NCBI GenBank assembly: GCA_046297495.1
Contig: JBKBIP010000019.1
Location: forward strand, 1-64,000
DNA length: 64,000 bases
Origin: JBKBIP01 sp046297495
Lineage (GTDB): Bacteria; Planctomycetota; Planctomycetia; Gemmatales; Gemmataceae
Direction of reading: 5' to 3'
How positions within the stretch are numbered: position 1 is the stretch's first letter; every line of letters starts with the position of its first letter. The notes under the pieces were generated by a model that was not told the origin of the DNA, ran no database searches, and was given only the letters and a program-made list of their open reading frames with translations. Made by a program: the position numbers and the translations under genes. This document shows positions 1 through 8,798 of this stretch, piece after piece.

Positions 1-1
1 C

Positions 2-1588
2 CCCGTCATTTTTCTGGGTCACACCCTTACTCTCTTCGGTGACGCCACCAACAACGGCGGCGGCATTTTCAACAGCGACTCCGGCACGGTGACGGTGCAG
101 AACAGCACCCTATCCGGTAACTTCGCCTTCAACGGCGGCGGCATTCACAACCGCTTATCCGGCACGGTGACGGTGCAGAACAGCACCCTATCCGGTAACT
201 CCGCCTTCTACGGCGGCGGCATTTACAACCGCTTATCCGGCACGGTGACGGTGCAGAACAGCACCCTATCCGGTAACTTCGCCTTCAACGGCGGCGGCAT
301 TTGGATGGCTGATGGGGCAACAATCGTCAACCTGGACAGCACTATCGTCGCCGGCAATACCGCCGGAGTCGGGCCTGATGTGCATCGCGCCGGCGGCACG
401 CTGAACGTCCGCCACAGCCTGATTCAAACCACCGTCTCCGGCGGCATCAACGGCACCAATAGCAACAATCTCCCCGTTGGTACTGATCCGCTGCTCGGCC
501 CGCTCCAGAACAACGGCGGGCCGACCTTCACGCACGCTCTGTTGCCCGGCAGCCCGGCCATCGACGCCGGCTTCAACTACGCAGGAAGCAGCTTCGACCA
601 ACGTGGCCCCGGCTTCCCTCGCACTGTAAATGGAACTACGGACATCGGCGCCTTTGAATCGCAATCTCTGTTTGCCGTGGGTGCGGGACCCGGCGGTGGT
701 CCCCATGTCCGGGTCTACAACGCCGATGGTTCCCTGCGCTTTAGCTTCTTTGCTTTCGCCCCCGCCTTCACCGGCGGCGTGCGCGTGGCGGTCGGCGATG
801 TCAATGGCGATGGAACTCAAGACATCATCGTGGGCGCGGGTCCTGGCGGTGGACCGCATGTTCGTGTCTTCAGCGGCGTGGATCTAACCGAACTGGCCAG
901 TTTCTTCGCCTTTGCTCCCGGCTTCACCGGCGGTGTGTTTGTCGCGGCGGGCAACCTCAACGGTGATAATTTCATGGAAGTCATTGTCGGTGCCGGCGCG
1001 GGCGGCGGGCCACACGTCCGCAGCTTTCAGATCTCCGGCGGCGTGGCCACGGTGCTGCCGGGGCCGTTGGGCAACTTCTTCGCCTATGCCCCGTCCTTCA
1101 CCGGCGGGGTCCACGTAGCCGCGGGGAATTTTGATGGCATCGGCAACGATGAGATCATCACCGGCGCCGGAGCGGGCGGCGGCCCGCACGTGAAAGCGTT
1201 TCGCGCCGATGGCGCCGTGATCGCCAGCTTTTTCGCCTATGCCCCGTCCTTCACCGGCGGCGTGTTCGTGGCATCGGCGGACCTGGATGACAATGGCTTG
1301 GCCGAGATCATCACGGGTGCCGGCGCGGGCGGCGGCCCGCACGTGAAAGTGTTCAATGGCGGCAATGCCAACCCCGTGGGTGACTTCTTCGCCTACAATG
1401 CCGCCTTCACCGGCGGTGTGCGCGTCGGCACCGTGCGGCTTGAGGGCGGGGATATAGGCATCCTCACCGGCCCTGGCCCCGGCGGCGCTCCGAACGTGCG
1501 CATCTTCGACGGTATGACTCTGAATGCCCTGGACAGCTTCTTCGCATTCGATCCGCTGTTCACCGGCGGCGTGTTCGTGGGCGGGTAA
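2..1588 (+). CDS. Secreted repeat protein, 5' truncated (beta-helix repeats plus GAGPGGGPHVRVF repeats)
   Basis: The frame is open to the left edge, so the start lies outside the window. The visible N-terminal part has about three and a half copies of a 26-residue repeat (NGGGI..., SGTVTVQNSTLSGN) typical of right-handed beta-helix or polymorphic outer membrane proteins. It is followed by a choice-of-anchor-like segment (PGSPAIDAG, RGPGFPR, DIGAFE). The C-terminal 300 residues carry at least five copies of a roughly 60-residue unit built around VGAGPGGGPHVRVF, SFFAFAPxFTGGVxV and D-x-N-x-D, an FG-GAP-like module common in planctomycete surface proteins. Acidic loops suggest calcium binding, which is inferred. 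Adhesion or a cell-surface role is likely from the architecture; no catalytic motif is seen. The stop is followed at once by a palindromic repeat that could end transcription. Confidence 0.8.
   Translation, partial: PVIFLGHTLTLFGDATNNGGGIFNSDSGTVTVQNSTLSGNFAFNGGGIHNRLSGTVTVQNSTLSGNSAFYGGGIYNRLSGTVTVQNSTLSGNFAFNGGGIWMADGATIVNLDSTIVAGNTAGVGPDVHRAGGTLNVRHSLIQTTVSGGINGTNSNNLPVGTDPLLGPLQNNGGPTFTHALLPGSPAIDAGFNYAGSSFDQRGPGFPRTVNGTTDIGAFESQSLFAVGAGPGGGPHVRVYNADGSLRFSFFAFAPAFTGGVRVAVGDVNGDGTQDIIVGAGPGGGPHVRVFSGVDLTELASFFAFAPGFTGGVFVAAGNLNGDNFMEVIVGAGAGGGPHVRSFQISGGVATVLPGPLGNFFAYAPSFTGGVHVAAGNFDGIGNDEIITGAGAGGGPHVKAFRADGAVIASFFAYAPSFTGGVFVASADLDDNGLAEIITGAGAGGGPHVKVFNGGNANPVGDFFAYNAAFTGGVRVGTVRLEGGDIGILTGPGPGGAPNVRIFDGMTLNALDSFFAFDPLFTGGVFVGG
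56..301 (+). repeat. 78-bp in-frame tandem repeat, about 3.2 copies
   Basis: Units begin with ggcggcggcatt at 56, 134, 212 and 290, exactly 78 bp (26 codons) apart. Units 2 and 3 are almost identical at DNA level, including synonymous positions, which points to recent unit duplication or gene conversion. The array encodes the beta-helix repeats of the truncated surface protein. Confidence 0.9.
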
Positions 1589-1590
1589 GG

Positions 1591-1683
1591 AAAAAAAAGG
1601 GGACGCGACTCGTATTCGTTGGTTGTCAGATGACGCCACGATCCGCTCCCCGTCAAGCAAATACGAGTCGCGTCCCCTTTTTA
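1591..1683. repeat. Dispersed palindrome family A, copy 1
   Basis: The arms aaggggacgcgactcgtatt and its reverse complement enclose about 45 bp, with an A-run on the left and a T-run on the right. A second copy lies at 40634-40722 in the opposite orientation and matches through the arms and the interior. It sits directly after the stop codon of the surface protein and between convergent genes, so it could act as a bidirectional terminator. Confidence 0.85.
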
Positions 1684-1687
1684 TTCG

Positions 1688-2449
1688 TCAGAACCCCCCG
1701 CCCAAGGCGAATGGCAAGCCGATTCCCGCCGCGCCACCGAAGGGTTGGTTGAAGCCAGCGAACGGAACGCCCCCAAAAGCAAACGGCAGTCCAGCGGCCG
1801 TGAATGGCGAATTGAAGCTAGCAAAGGGAAAACTGGCCGGCGCGAACGGCGACGACAAGCCGCCGAATGTCAGCGGATTGACTCCTTGCCAGGGGAAGGG
1901 AAGCATGGGGCCAGGCGGGAAAAAGCCATTGAAGGGAAAGGCCCCCATCACGAAGGGATTCTGAAACGCTCCTCCCGCCATGCCGAACGGATTGCTCATG
2001 GCGAACGCATCCAAGGCTGCGTTATTCACCGCCGTTATGTTCAACCGATTGGAAAAGGCCGCCCCCGCGCCAGTGCGAGAGATGGGCAAAGGAACGCCGT
2101 TGGGCAACATGCCAACGTTCCCCCCATTCATCATGGGATTCGGCGCGAACGGATTGAACAGCTGCGGCGCCACCATGCCCCCCGCGAAGGGATTATTGAA
2201 CACCACTCCTTGCCCCACCGGCATCCCACCGCCAAAGCCGCCCATCGGCCCAGGGGGAGCCGTGACACGCGGGGCGTTCGGCAAGCCGCCGCCGATACCG
2301 GCGAAAGCCGGCACGGGATTCACCAACGGCGCGCCGACGGGCCGCCCCGGACGAGCCAAATTCTGAGCCAACGCCGCGGGCGAAACTAGCCCCATCAAGG
2401 CGAATCCCAAGGTGAATCGAAACTGCCAGCCGGACGGATGAAAGCCCAT
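1688..2449 (-). CDS. Secreted Gly/Pro/Phe/Asn-rich protein of unknown function
   Basis: This is a 253-residue protein. The start ATG has a good ribosome binding site (aaggag). Residues 1-28 form a signal peptide with hydrophobic core FTLGFALMGLVSPAALA. The rest is low complexity, with many NPF, PFA, GGM and PF motifs and almost no charged residues. No known domain is recognised. Composition suggests an extracellular matrix or cell-wall protein, which is inferred from composition alone. It is transcribed towards the preceding surface protein and divergently from the DUF1549 gene. Antisense frames here are open only because of its biased codon use. Confidence 0.65.
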   Translation of the reverse strand: MGFHPSGWQFRFTLGFALMGLVSPAALAQNLARPGRPVGAPLVNPVPAFAGIGGGLPNAPRVTAPPGPMGGFGGGMPVGQGVVFNNPFAGGMVAPQLFNPFAPNPMMNGGNVGMLPNGVPLPISRTGAGAAFSNRLNITAVNNAALDAFAMSNPFGMAGGAFQNPFVMGAFPFNGFFPPGPMLPFPWQGVNPLTFGGLSSPFAPASFPFASFNSPFTAAGLPFAFGGVPFAGFNQPFGGAAGIGLPFALGGGF

Positions 2450-2692
2450 GAGAATAACTCCTTGGCCGAGGATGCGAAAATCACATGGCGTCGAGCGCCC
2501 CGCGCGAGACTCATTTTGTCCCTTACCAAGTTGTCCAATATTCGGGGATCGCGGTCAAACGTGGGTGGAAGCGATTCCGTGAAAACCTTGCAAATGTGGA
2601 AAGGTCGCGCTATTTTTGCCGTGGATTGGGATTGGGGGGAAACCGCCAGTATTCTGCTTTCAGGAAAAAATAGCAAATACAGGCTTGCAGAG

Positions 2693-2721
2693 TTGCCAGA
2701 TTACGGTATCCTGGGATAAAT
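2693..2721 (+). promoter_or_regulatory. Possible sigma-70-type promoter for the DUF1549/DUF1553 gene
   Basis: TTGCCA at 2693-2698 and ATAAAT at 2716-2721 are separated by 17 bp. They lie in the 410-bp divergent spacer 2450-2859, which otherwise shows no gene. The match is short and unsupported by any transcript, so it is only a candidate. Confidence 0.3.
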
Positions 2722-2859
2722 AGAATACCCAAAGCCTACCCAAGCCATGCCGAGATTGTGCTCCTACCTGCCCAAAAATTTGTTGCATCGGTTGATAAAC
2801 TTGATCACAATGGATTTCCTGCCCGTTTATCCTGCCAATCTATTAGGGGGGTTTGTTCC

Positions 2860-5397
2860 ATGAGAAACCTACTCACACGCTGGCCTGTCCTGCTGGCCCT
2901 TGTGGCTCTCACCTTGTCAGGCGGGTCTGCCCTTGCCGGCGAACTGTACGGCAGCGACAACGCTTCCGCTGGGGAAGTGGTGCTTCCCAAACCTTCGGAA
3001 GTGAAGTCGCTTGAAATCTATCCGAAAGAAGTCTCTTTGCACGGCGGGGATGACGCCAAGCAATTGATCATCTCGGCCGCGTTGACCGATGGCCGGTTGC
3101 AAGACCTGACCGGCGACGTGCAATACGACGTGGCCGATCAGAAGGTCGCGCGCGTGACCAGCACGGGGCGCGTGCTCCCCATCGGCAACGGCTCGACCGA
3201 CATCACCGCCACGTATGGGAATCACGCGGTCAAGCTGACGGTCAAGGCGGAACACGTGGGAGACAATCTGCCCATCAATTTCGCCAATCAGATCGTGCCG
3301 ATCTTCACCAAACTGGGCTGCAATTCGGGCGGCTGTCACGGTAAGGCCAGCGGCCAGAACGGCTTCCGGCTGTCACTGCTTGGCTTCGAGCCGGATTTGG
3401 ATTACATGACCCTGGTGAAGGAAGCGCGTGGTCGGCGGTTGTTCCTGGCCGCTCCCGAATACAGTTTGTTGCTGCTCAAGGCGACGGGCCAAGTAGCCCA
3501 CGGCGGCGGCAAGAAGATGGAAGCCGGCTCCGATGAATACAAACTGATCCGCCGCTGGATCGCCGCTGGCACCCCGCTGGGCAGCCCCGAAGATCCGGTC
3601 GTGGAACGTATCAGTGTCTATCCCGAACACCGCATTCTGACGCGGAGCAACAAGCAACAATTCGCCGTTTATGCTCACTATAGCGATGGCACCGTCGAGG
3701 ACATCACCCGCCGGGCCCAATACGAAAGCAACGACACGGAAATCGCCGATGTCGATGAATCCGCCCTCGTGCGGACGTTGGGGCTGAGCGGCGAAGCTGC
3801 CATCATGGCCCGCTATCAAGGGCATGTCGCGGTATTCCGGGCCACCGTGCCGCTCGGAGTGAAGACTCCTGCTTATCAGTTCCCCGCGCAAACCTTGGTC
3901 GATCAGCACACGCACAAGAAGTGGCAAGAACTCGGCATTGTGCCATCGGAATTGTGCTCCGATGAGCAGTTCATCCGCCGCGTGTACCTCGACATCACCG
4001 GTACCCTGCCGACGCCAGAACAAGTGGCAGCCTTCGTCAATGACAAGAACGCCAAGAAGCGCGATCAGCTGGTCGATGATCTGCTGGAAACGCCGGAATA
4101 CTCGTACTACTTCGCCAACAAGTGGGCCGATATCCTGCGCGTCAAACGCCGCAATCAGGCGGATCGGGCCAAGGGAACCTTCGCGTTCCACGGCTGGATT
4201 CGGGACGCCATCGCCAATGACATGCCCTATGACGATTTCGCGCGGGCCGTGTTGGCCGCCACTGGCGACGAGATCAACAGCCCGCCGACCGTGTGGTACA
4301 AGGAGCTGACGCAACCCGAACAGTTCGTGGATGACACCGCTCAAGTGTTCCTCGGCCTGCGGATCGCGTGCGCCCAGTGCCATCACCATCCGTATGAGAA
4401 ATGGAGCCAGGACGATTATTGGGGGTTGGCCGCCTTCTTCGGGCGCGTGGGCCGCAAGAACATGATCGTTCCCGGCTTGCAACAGAATCAAGGCAACCGC
4501 GTGGTGGTCTTCAATCGGCCCACCGGCAATGTCACCAACAAGCGGACCAATCAGCCCGCCGCTATTAAGCCGTTGGACGCCGAGCCGCTGCAAGTCAGCC
4601 GCGATGAAGACCCACGCCAGCTGCTGGTCGATTGGATGGCCGATCCGAAGAATCCCTTCTTCGCTCGCGCCGTCGCCAATCGCTACTGGGCCCATTTCTT
4701 CGGCCGCGGCATCGTCGATCCACTGGATGACATGCGCGTGACTAATCCGCCGTCCAACCCAGAGCTGCTGGACGCGCTGGCGCAAAACCTGATCGACAAC
4801 AAGTTCAGCTTGAAGTCGCTCATCAAGACCATTTGTAAGAGCCGGACGTACCAGCTCAGCTCCATTCCGAACGACTTCAACAAGCACGACAAGCAGGCGT
4901 ACGCCCGCTACTATCCGAAGCGCATGAGCGCCGAAGTGCTGTTCGACGCGGTGTGCCAAGTCACCAACAGCCCAACGGCATTTGGTGGTCTGCCGCAAGA
5001 TCGGCACGCTCCCAATCGCGCCATCATGTTGCCGGATGAATCTTTCGCGTCCTACTTCCTGGATGTGTTCGGTCGGCCGCAACGGATCAGCGCGTGCGAG
5101 TGCGAACGGGTCAGCGAGGCCAACTTGGCTCAAGCGCTGCATCTGTTGAACTCGGATGAAGTGCAGGGCAAGATTTCCCGTGGCGGCGGCCGCGCCGACC
5201 TGCTGGCCAAGGATGAACGTCCCGACGCTGAGAAGGTCGAAGAGTTGTTCCTGTGGGCTTATGCTCGCAAGCCTTCGCCTGAACAGTTGAACGTGGCGCT
5301 GGAGCACATCAACCAGAACGCCGCCAACAAAAAATTGGCCTATGAAAATATCATTTGGGCCTTGATCAACACCAAGGAATTCGTCTTCAATCAGTAA
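2860..5397 (+). CDS. DUF1549/DUF1553 planctomycete cytochrome-like protein with Ig-like domains
   Basis: I start at ATG 2860 because it follows an aggggg ribosome binding site and opens a clear signal peptide (WPVLLALVALTLSGGSALAG); an in-frame start at 2758 adds an implausible leader. The 845-residue protein has a bacterial Ig-like (BIG2) domain near residues 35-125, a cytochrome-like segment with GCNSGGCHG (a C-x4-C-H variant of a heme site), a second BIG2 domain, DUF1549 (FIRRVYLDITGTLPTPEQ; CAQCHHHPYEKW, a true CxxCH) and a C-terminal DUF1553 (NRYWAHFFGRGIVDP). These families are expanded in planctomycetes and are usually paired with a DUF1501 gene. Here no DUF1501 gene is adjacent; the only one in the window is 39 kb away, beside a DUF1800 gene. 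The biochemical role is not established; a periplasmic redox function is inferred. Confidence 0.88.
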   Translation: MRNLLTRWPVLLALVALTLSGGSALAGELYGSDNASAGEVVLPKPSEVKSLEIYPKEVSLHGGDDAKQLIISAALTDGRLQDLTGDVQYDVADQKVARVTSTGRVLPIGNGSTDITATYGNHAVKLTVKAEHVGDNLPINFANQIVPIFTKLGCNSGGCHGKASGQNGFRLSLLGFEPDLDYMTLVKEARGRRLFLAAPEYSLLLLKATGQVAHGGGKKMEAGSDEYKLIRRWIAAGTPLGSPEDPVVERISVYPEHRILTRSNKQQFAVYAHYSDGTVEDITRRAQYESNDTEIADVDESALVRTLGLSGEAAIMARYQGHVAVFRATVPLGVKTPAYQFPAQTLVDQHTHKKWQELGIVPSELCSDEQFIRRVYLDITGTLPTPEQVAAFVNDKNAKKRDQLVDDLLETPEYSYYFANKWADILRVKRRNQADRAKGTFAFHGWIRDAIANDMPYDDFARAVLAATGDEINSPPTVWYKELTQPEQFVDDTAQVFLGLRIACAQCHHHPYEKWSQDDYWGLAAFFGRVGRKNMIVPGLQQNQGNRVVVFNRPTGNVTNKRTNQPAAIKPLDAEPLQVSRDEDPRQLLVDWMADPKNPFFARAVANRYWAHFFGRGIVDPLDDMRVTNPPSNPELLDALAQNLIDNKFSLKSLIKTICKSRTYQLSSIPNDFNKHDKQAYARYYPKRMSAEVLFDAVCQVTNSPTAFGGLPQDRHAPNRAIMLPDESFASYFLDVFGRPQRISACECERVSEANLAQALHLLNSDEVQGKISRGGGRADLLAKDERPDAEKVEELFLWAYARKPSPEQLNVALEHINQNAANKKLAYENIIWALINTKEFVFNQ

Positions 5398-5408
5398 GAT
5401 CGGTTCTG

Positions 5409-5489
5409 TTAGCGCCGGTTCCTGGAAATGGCGCTAATCCCTGATAATCCTCGCGCCGGCTGAGCGTTTCCTCGGAAAAGCTCAGCCGG
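5409..5489 (+). terminator. Two consecutive hairpins after the DUF1549/DUF1553 gene
   Basis: TTAGCGCC (5409-5416) pairs with GGCGCTAA (5430-5437). CCGGCTGAGC (5457-5466) pairs perfectly with GCTCAGCCGG (5480-5489), followed by ttgtcttt. The second looks like a weak intrinsic terminator between this gene and the next. Confidence 0.5.
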
Positions 5490-5509
5490 TTGTCTTTCGT
5501 GGATGACGC

Positions 5510-6436
5510 ATGGCCGCCACGCTCTTGATGTCCACCTTCACGGCCCTGTTGCGCGTGACTATCGATGATCAGCACCAGCTGGCGGCCGTGGAGCCGCTGC
5601 ACACGGGCATGGGCATCTATTTCGGTCTGACAGCGGGACAGGGCCATGTTTTCGCCGTGGCGCGCAATTTGGACATTCACAAGCAGGTCCTGGATGCACG
5701 CTGGGGCAGGAACAATATCCTGGTTTCCCCCTATCCGTTCGATCCCACGAGCTGGCAAGCCTGGACGCTGCCGGAGTTCGCCGATCTGCACCAGATTCGA
5801 TTTCATGGGGGGCTGCTCTGGATCGTGAATGGGCGCGCTCCCGAATTGCTGGCCGTGGATCCCCGGTCGCGGCGCCTCGTCGTCCAACTACCTCTGGCGG
5901 ACATGGTGCCGGCGGAATGGCAACACCCTGCCCCCCCGGAACATCCTGAAGATCGCTTTCATTTCAACTCGCTGTTTTTCACCGAAGATCGGCTGTTCGT
6001 GTTGGCTCACAATTGGGACGAAGGTTCATTCGTATTAGAGCTGTCCCACGCCGGGCCGGAAACGGCACTTGCCATGCCGCGCGTAGCGCGGATGTATCCG
6101 CATCTTGGACGGAACAGCCATGATGTGTATTGGGACGGAGAGCGGCTGCTCGTTCTGGACAGCGGCGGCTGTCGCGTTTTGACATCCGATGGCCAAGCAG
6201 GTGTCTTTGGCTCGACCGAAACGCGTGGCGGTTTCCTGCGCGGCTTGGCCGTGGATGACCGCTTCTTGTATGTCGGCCAGGGGTCGTTCAGCGACGCCCG
6301 CGCCGACCGCATGAATGGCGCTAGCTGGTTGGTCATTTTGGAGCGCCCGACGTTGCGACCGTTGGCCATGCTTGATGTGGGGCCGTTCGGCAACACCTGT
6401 GACCTACTGCTTCTCGACCCGCCGCCAGCGACCTGA
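5510..6436 (+). CDS. Beta-propeller-like protein of unknown function (308 aa)
   Basis: No signal peptide is evident, so the protein is probably cytoplasmic. Repeating segments of the type LHQIRFHGGLLWIVNG, FHFNSLFFTEDRLFVLAHN, SHDVYWDGERLLVLDSGG and FLRGLAVDDRFLYVGQG look like blades of a six-bladed propeller, each with a short hydrophobic strand and a following D/N-G turn. The order of blades resembles the DUF4915/TIGR03032 type of protein, which is a resemblance from pattern and not a confirmed assignment. The start ATG 5510 is uncertain; ATG 5528 is an alternative. The gene lies alone between two envelope genes with no clear operon partner. Confidence 0.6.
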   Translation: MAATLLMSTFTALLRVTIDDQHQLAAVEPLHTGMGIYFGLTAGQGHVFAVARNLDIHKQVLDARWGRNNILVSPYPFDPTSWQAWTLPEFADLHQIRFHGGLLWIVNGRAPELLAVDPRSRRLVVQLPLADMVPAEWQHPAPPEHPEDRFHFNSLFFTEDRLFVLAHNWDEGSFVLELSHAGPETALAMPRVARMYPHLGRNSHDVYWDGERLLVLDSGGCRVLTSDGQAGVFGSTETRGGFLRGLAVDDRFLYVGQGSFSDARADRMNGASWLVILERPTLRPLAMLDVGPFGNTCDLLLLDPPPAT

Positions 6437-6568
6437 ATTTCCTGTCTTGCCGCGCCATGATCGGCACAATCGTCACAACCCGAAAAGATTGTAGAACTTG
6501 CCTCCCGACAGCCGATGATTATGGCAATGACTTGCGCCTATCGTCCGTCTGTCGCGGGAACTTTGTGC

Positions 6569-8326
6569 ATGTTTTATCGCGTGCTGCCACGACTGCTCGG
6601 AATCACGCTGGTCTTGGTCGCGGGTTGTCATGCTCCGATCCAGGAACGGGTCGATGATCTGGTTTGCTCTCTGGCGTCCTATCCTCTCGATCCGTGGCCA
6701 GTGGAACGCCAAGATGGGCAATCGTCCGACCAGGAGAACGGCGGCCATTCCGCGTCCGTTGGGAGCGTGACTCCCACTGCCTTACGATCCACGCTCACCG
6801 GCTTCACATCAGAACCCGAAATCCCTTTGCCGCCGCCGCGTAAGGGGATCGAGGAATTGCCCCAAGTGCCTCCTGGTCTGCCGGGAGCGGATGTGCGACC
6901 ACTACGACTGTCCCCGATTGATCCTGCCCACCCCGAGAAACGCCTTGAAGAGATTGAGCGGTTGATGCCAGCGATGCAGCCATTAGGCGGGAATCCGCGC
7001 CCCGGTCCCGGTCCAAACGGTTGCCCACTGACCTTGGCGGATTTGCAGCGCGTCGCCCTGAGCAGTAATCCGCTCATCCGCCAAGCGGTCGCCGATCTCG
7101 AAGCTGCCAAGGGGGAAGCCGTGCAAGCGGGACTTTATCCGAACCCCACCACGGGCTTTCAGGGAGATACGTTCGCCATGGGGGGCACGCCGGGGACATT
7201 CGGCGCGGTGCTGGCGCAAACGATCAAAACGGGCGGCAAGCTCAAACTGGCGCAAGCGGCTGCCGCCATGCAGGTGGCCAACGCCGAATTGGCCGTGCAG
7301 CGGGTGAAGTACGATCTCGTCACCCGCGTCCGAGCCAGCTATTTCGCCGTGCTCGTCGCCCAACAGAACATGCGGGCCAAGGAAGTATTCGCGCGCTTTA
7401 CCGCCGAAGCCTATCGTTTGCAGGTGGACCTATTGAAAGCCGCCCAAATCGCCGTCTATGAGCCGTTGCAATTTCATGTGCTTGCCTTGGAAGCACGCGC
7501 CGAAGTGATCCGGGCGCGGAATCGCTACATCGCCGCCTGGAAGGAATTGACCACGGCCCTGGGCACGCCGGGCATGCCACCGACGGAGCTGGCTGGTCAA
7601 ATCGATGCGCCGATACCGAGCTTTGAATACGACAGGTTGTTGACCTGGATTCTGAACCACCATACCGATGTCAAGGCGGCCCTGAATTTGGCCCAGAAGG
7701 CGCGCTATGAATTGCGCCTGGCTCAAGTCGGACCTATCCCCGATGTGGATGTCGAGCTTTTCGTGGGCAAGGATTACACCACGCCCCCCCAAACCGTGAT
7801 GGGGAGCATCGCGGTCACGTTTCCCTTGCCCGTCTGGGACCGAAACCAAGGCAACATCAGCAAGGCCCAAGGGGAACTCCTGCGGGCCAACGAGGAAGCC
7901 CATCGTGTCCGCTTGGAATTGACGTCGGAGCTGGCGCGGGCGTTCGAGAACTACCAAAATAGTCGTGTGATCTTGCGCTATTACCGCGATCACATCTTGC
8001 CGGACCAAGTGCGTGTCTATCGCAGCATCCTGGCTCGCTATCAGCAAGAACCCGATAAAGTGGACTTCACCGATGTGGTGGTCGCGCAGCAGAACTTGGC
8101 CCAAGCCATCACGACCTACATCGCGGTGCTCGGCGAGCTATGGGATGCAGTCGTGGCGGTGGCCCATCTCTTGCAAACCGATGATTTGTTCCAAATCGGT
8201 CCGGGACGCCTTCCCTTGGAAAATGTCATGGGGATACCGGAATTGCCTTGCTGTCATCCCTGTTCCCCCGTGCCGGAATCGATGCAGCGCGGCATCGACG
8301 GTCGCTGGCCTCGGGAAGACGAGTAA
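6569..8326 (+). CDS. TolC/CzcC-type outer membrane efflux lipoprotein
   Basis: I start at ATG 6569 because it gives a compact lipoprotein signal peptide ending in LVLVAGC; upstream in-frame starts at 6515 add unrelated residues. The 585-residue protein has a Pro-rich linker (about residues 35-150), then two outer membrane efflux protein (OEP) repeats: LTLADLQRVALSSNPLIRQAVADLEAAKG and a long coiled-coil region with LPVWDRNQGNISKAQGEL in the second half. Members form the outer-membrane channel of tripartite exporters. The adaptor, ATPase and permease genes at 21.7-25.1 kb could be its partners but are not adjacent, so that link is inferred. The lipid anchor and the long Pro-rich N-terminal linker resemble the CzcC/CusC group. 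Confidence 0.85.
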   Translation: MFYRVLPRLLGITLVLVAGCHAPIQERVDDLVCSLASYPLDPWPVERQDGQSSDQENGGHSASVGSVTPTALRSTLTGFTSEPEIPLPPPRKGIEELPQVPPGLPGADVRPLRLSPIDPAHPEKRLEEIERLMPAMQPLGGNPRPGPGPNGCPLTLADLQRVALSSNPLIRQAVADLEAAKGEAVQAGLYPNPTTGFQGDTFAMGGTPGTFGAVLAQTIKTGGKLKLAQAAAAMQVANAELAVQRVKYDLVTRVRASYFAVLVAQQNMRAKEVFARFTAEAYRLQVDLLKAAQIAVYEPLQFHVLALEARAEVIRARNRYIAAWKELTTALGTPGMPPTELAGQIDAPIPSFEYDRLLTWILNHHTDVKAALNLAQKARYELRLAQVGPIPDVDVELFVGKDYTTPPQTVMGSIAVTFPLPVWDRNQGNISKAQGELLRANEEAHRVRLELTSELARAFENYQNSRVILRYYRDHILPDQVRVYRSILARYQQEPDKVDFTDVVVAQQNLAQAITTYIAVLGELWDAVVAVAHLLQTDDLFQIGPGRLPLENVMGIPELPCCHPCSPVPESMQRGIDGRWPREDE

Positions 8327-8798
8327 CTTTCGCGCGGGGCGGGTCTTCAGTTCACGGGCGCCAGCAGTCTCCTCGAATCAGCACCGTGGGCCGCCGCCGA
8401 CTTCTCCACTCCGCGCCCAACGTTCGCAACTCTTGTATCTTGCCAGTTGCCCTTGCTCCCTAAACCCATAATTGCGACAATAAGAGTTAAGTAACCCACA
8501 TTGCCGTGGAAGCGGGTTGGGTTCGGAGAGCGTGACCACTCCGACCTGGATGGAAATCGCCAAGCAAGCCGAAGGTGTCGTATGAACCGTCCATCACGCC
8601 GACACATTCAGGGATCGAATGCACCACCTGGTTGGAAACCGGCGGCCGGCTTTCCTACGGGATAATGGAGTCCGCGCTCCCGGCGCAGCATGGCTGGGAA
8701 GCATGAAAGTGGGACAGGCTCCCACTTTTTTTTGTATTCGGGGGGGAGAATCGCTAGCCCTCCCCGAAGCAAAGACCATTGATCGAGGATCACCGAGC
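8327..8798. other. Intergenic region before nusA, no gene seen
   Basis: No convincing coding frame is present. In particular I see no rimP, which precedes nusA in many bacteria. The only structured element is the terminator-like hairpin at 8706-8733. Confidence 0.6.
8706..8733 (+). terminator. Intrinsic terminator or attenuator upstream of nusA
   Basis: AAAGTGGGA (8706-8714) pairs perfectly with TCCCACTTT (8720-8728) around a 5-base loop and runs into eight T. It lies 66 bases before the nusA start and about 380 bases after the efflux gene. It could end the upstream transcript or act as an attenuator in a nusA leader. Confidence 0.65.

Noticed and set aside
266..1660. Long antisense frames opposite the truncated surface protein
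   Set aside because: They mirror the repeats on the other strand and have Ala/Gly/Arg-biased, domain-free translations. The plus-strand frame encodes recognisable repeats.
2395..2719. Two overlapping frames of 93 codons on opposite strands
   Set aside because: They lie in a divergent promoter region and have no recognisable features.
3373..5307. 644-codon minus-strand frame opposite the DUF1549/DUF1553 gene
   Set aside because: It is a shadow of a GC-rich real gene; it has no domain and no ribosome binding site.
8327..8798. rimP gene upstream of nusA
   Set aside because: No frame in this interval encodes a RimP-like protein.
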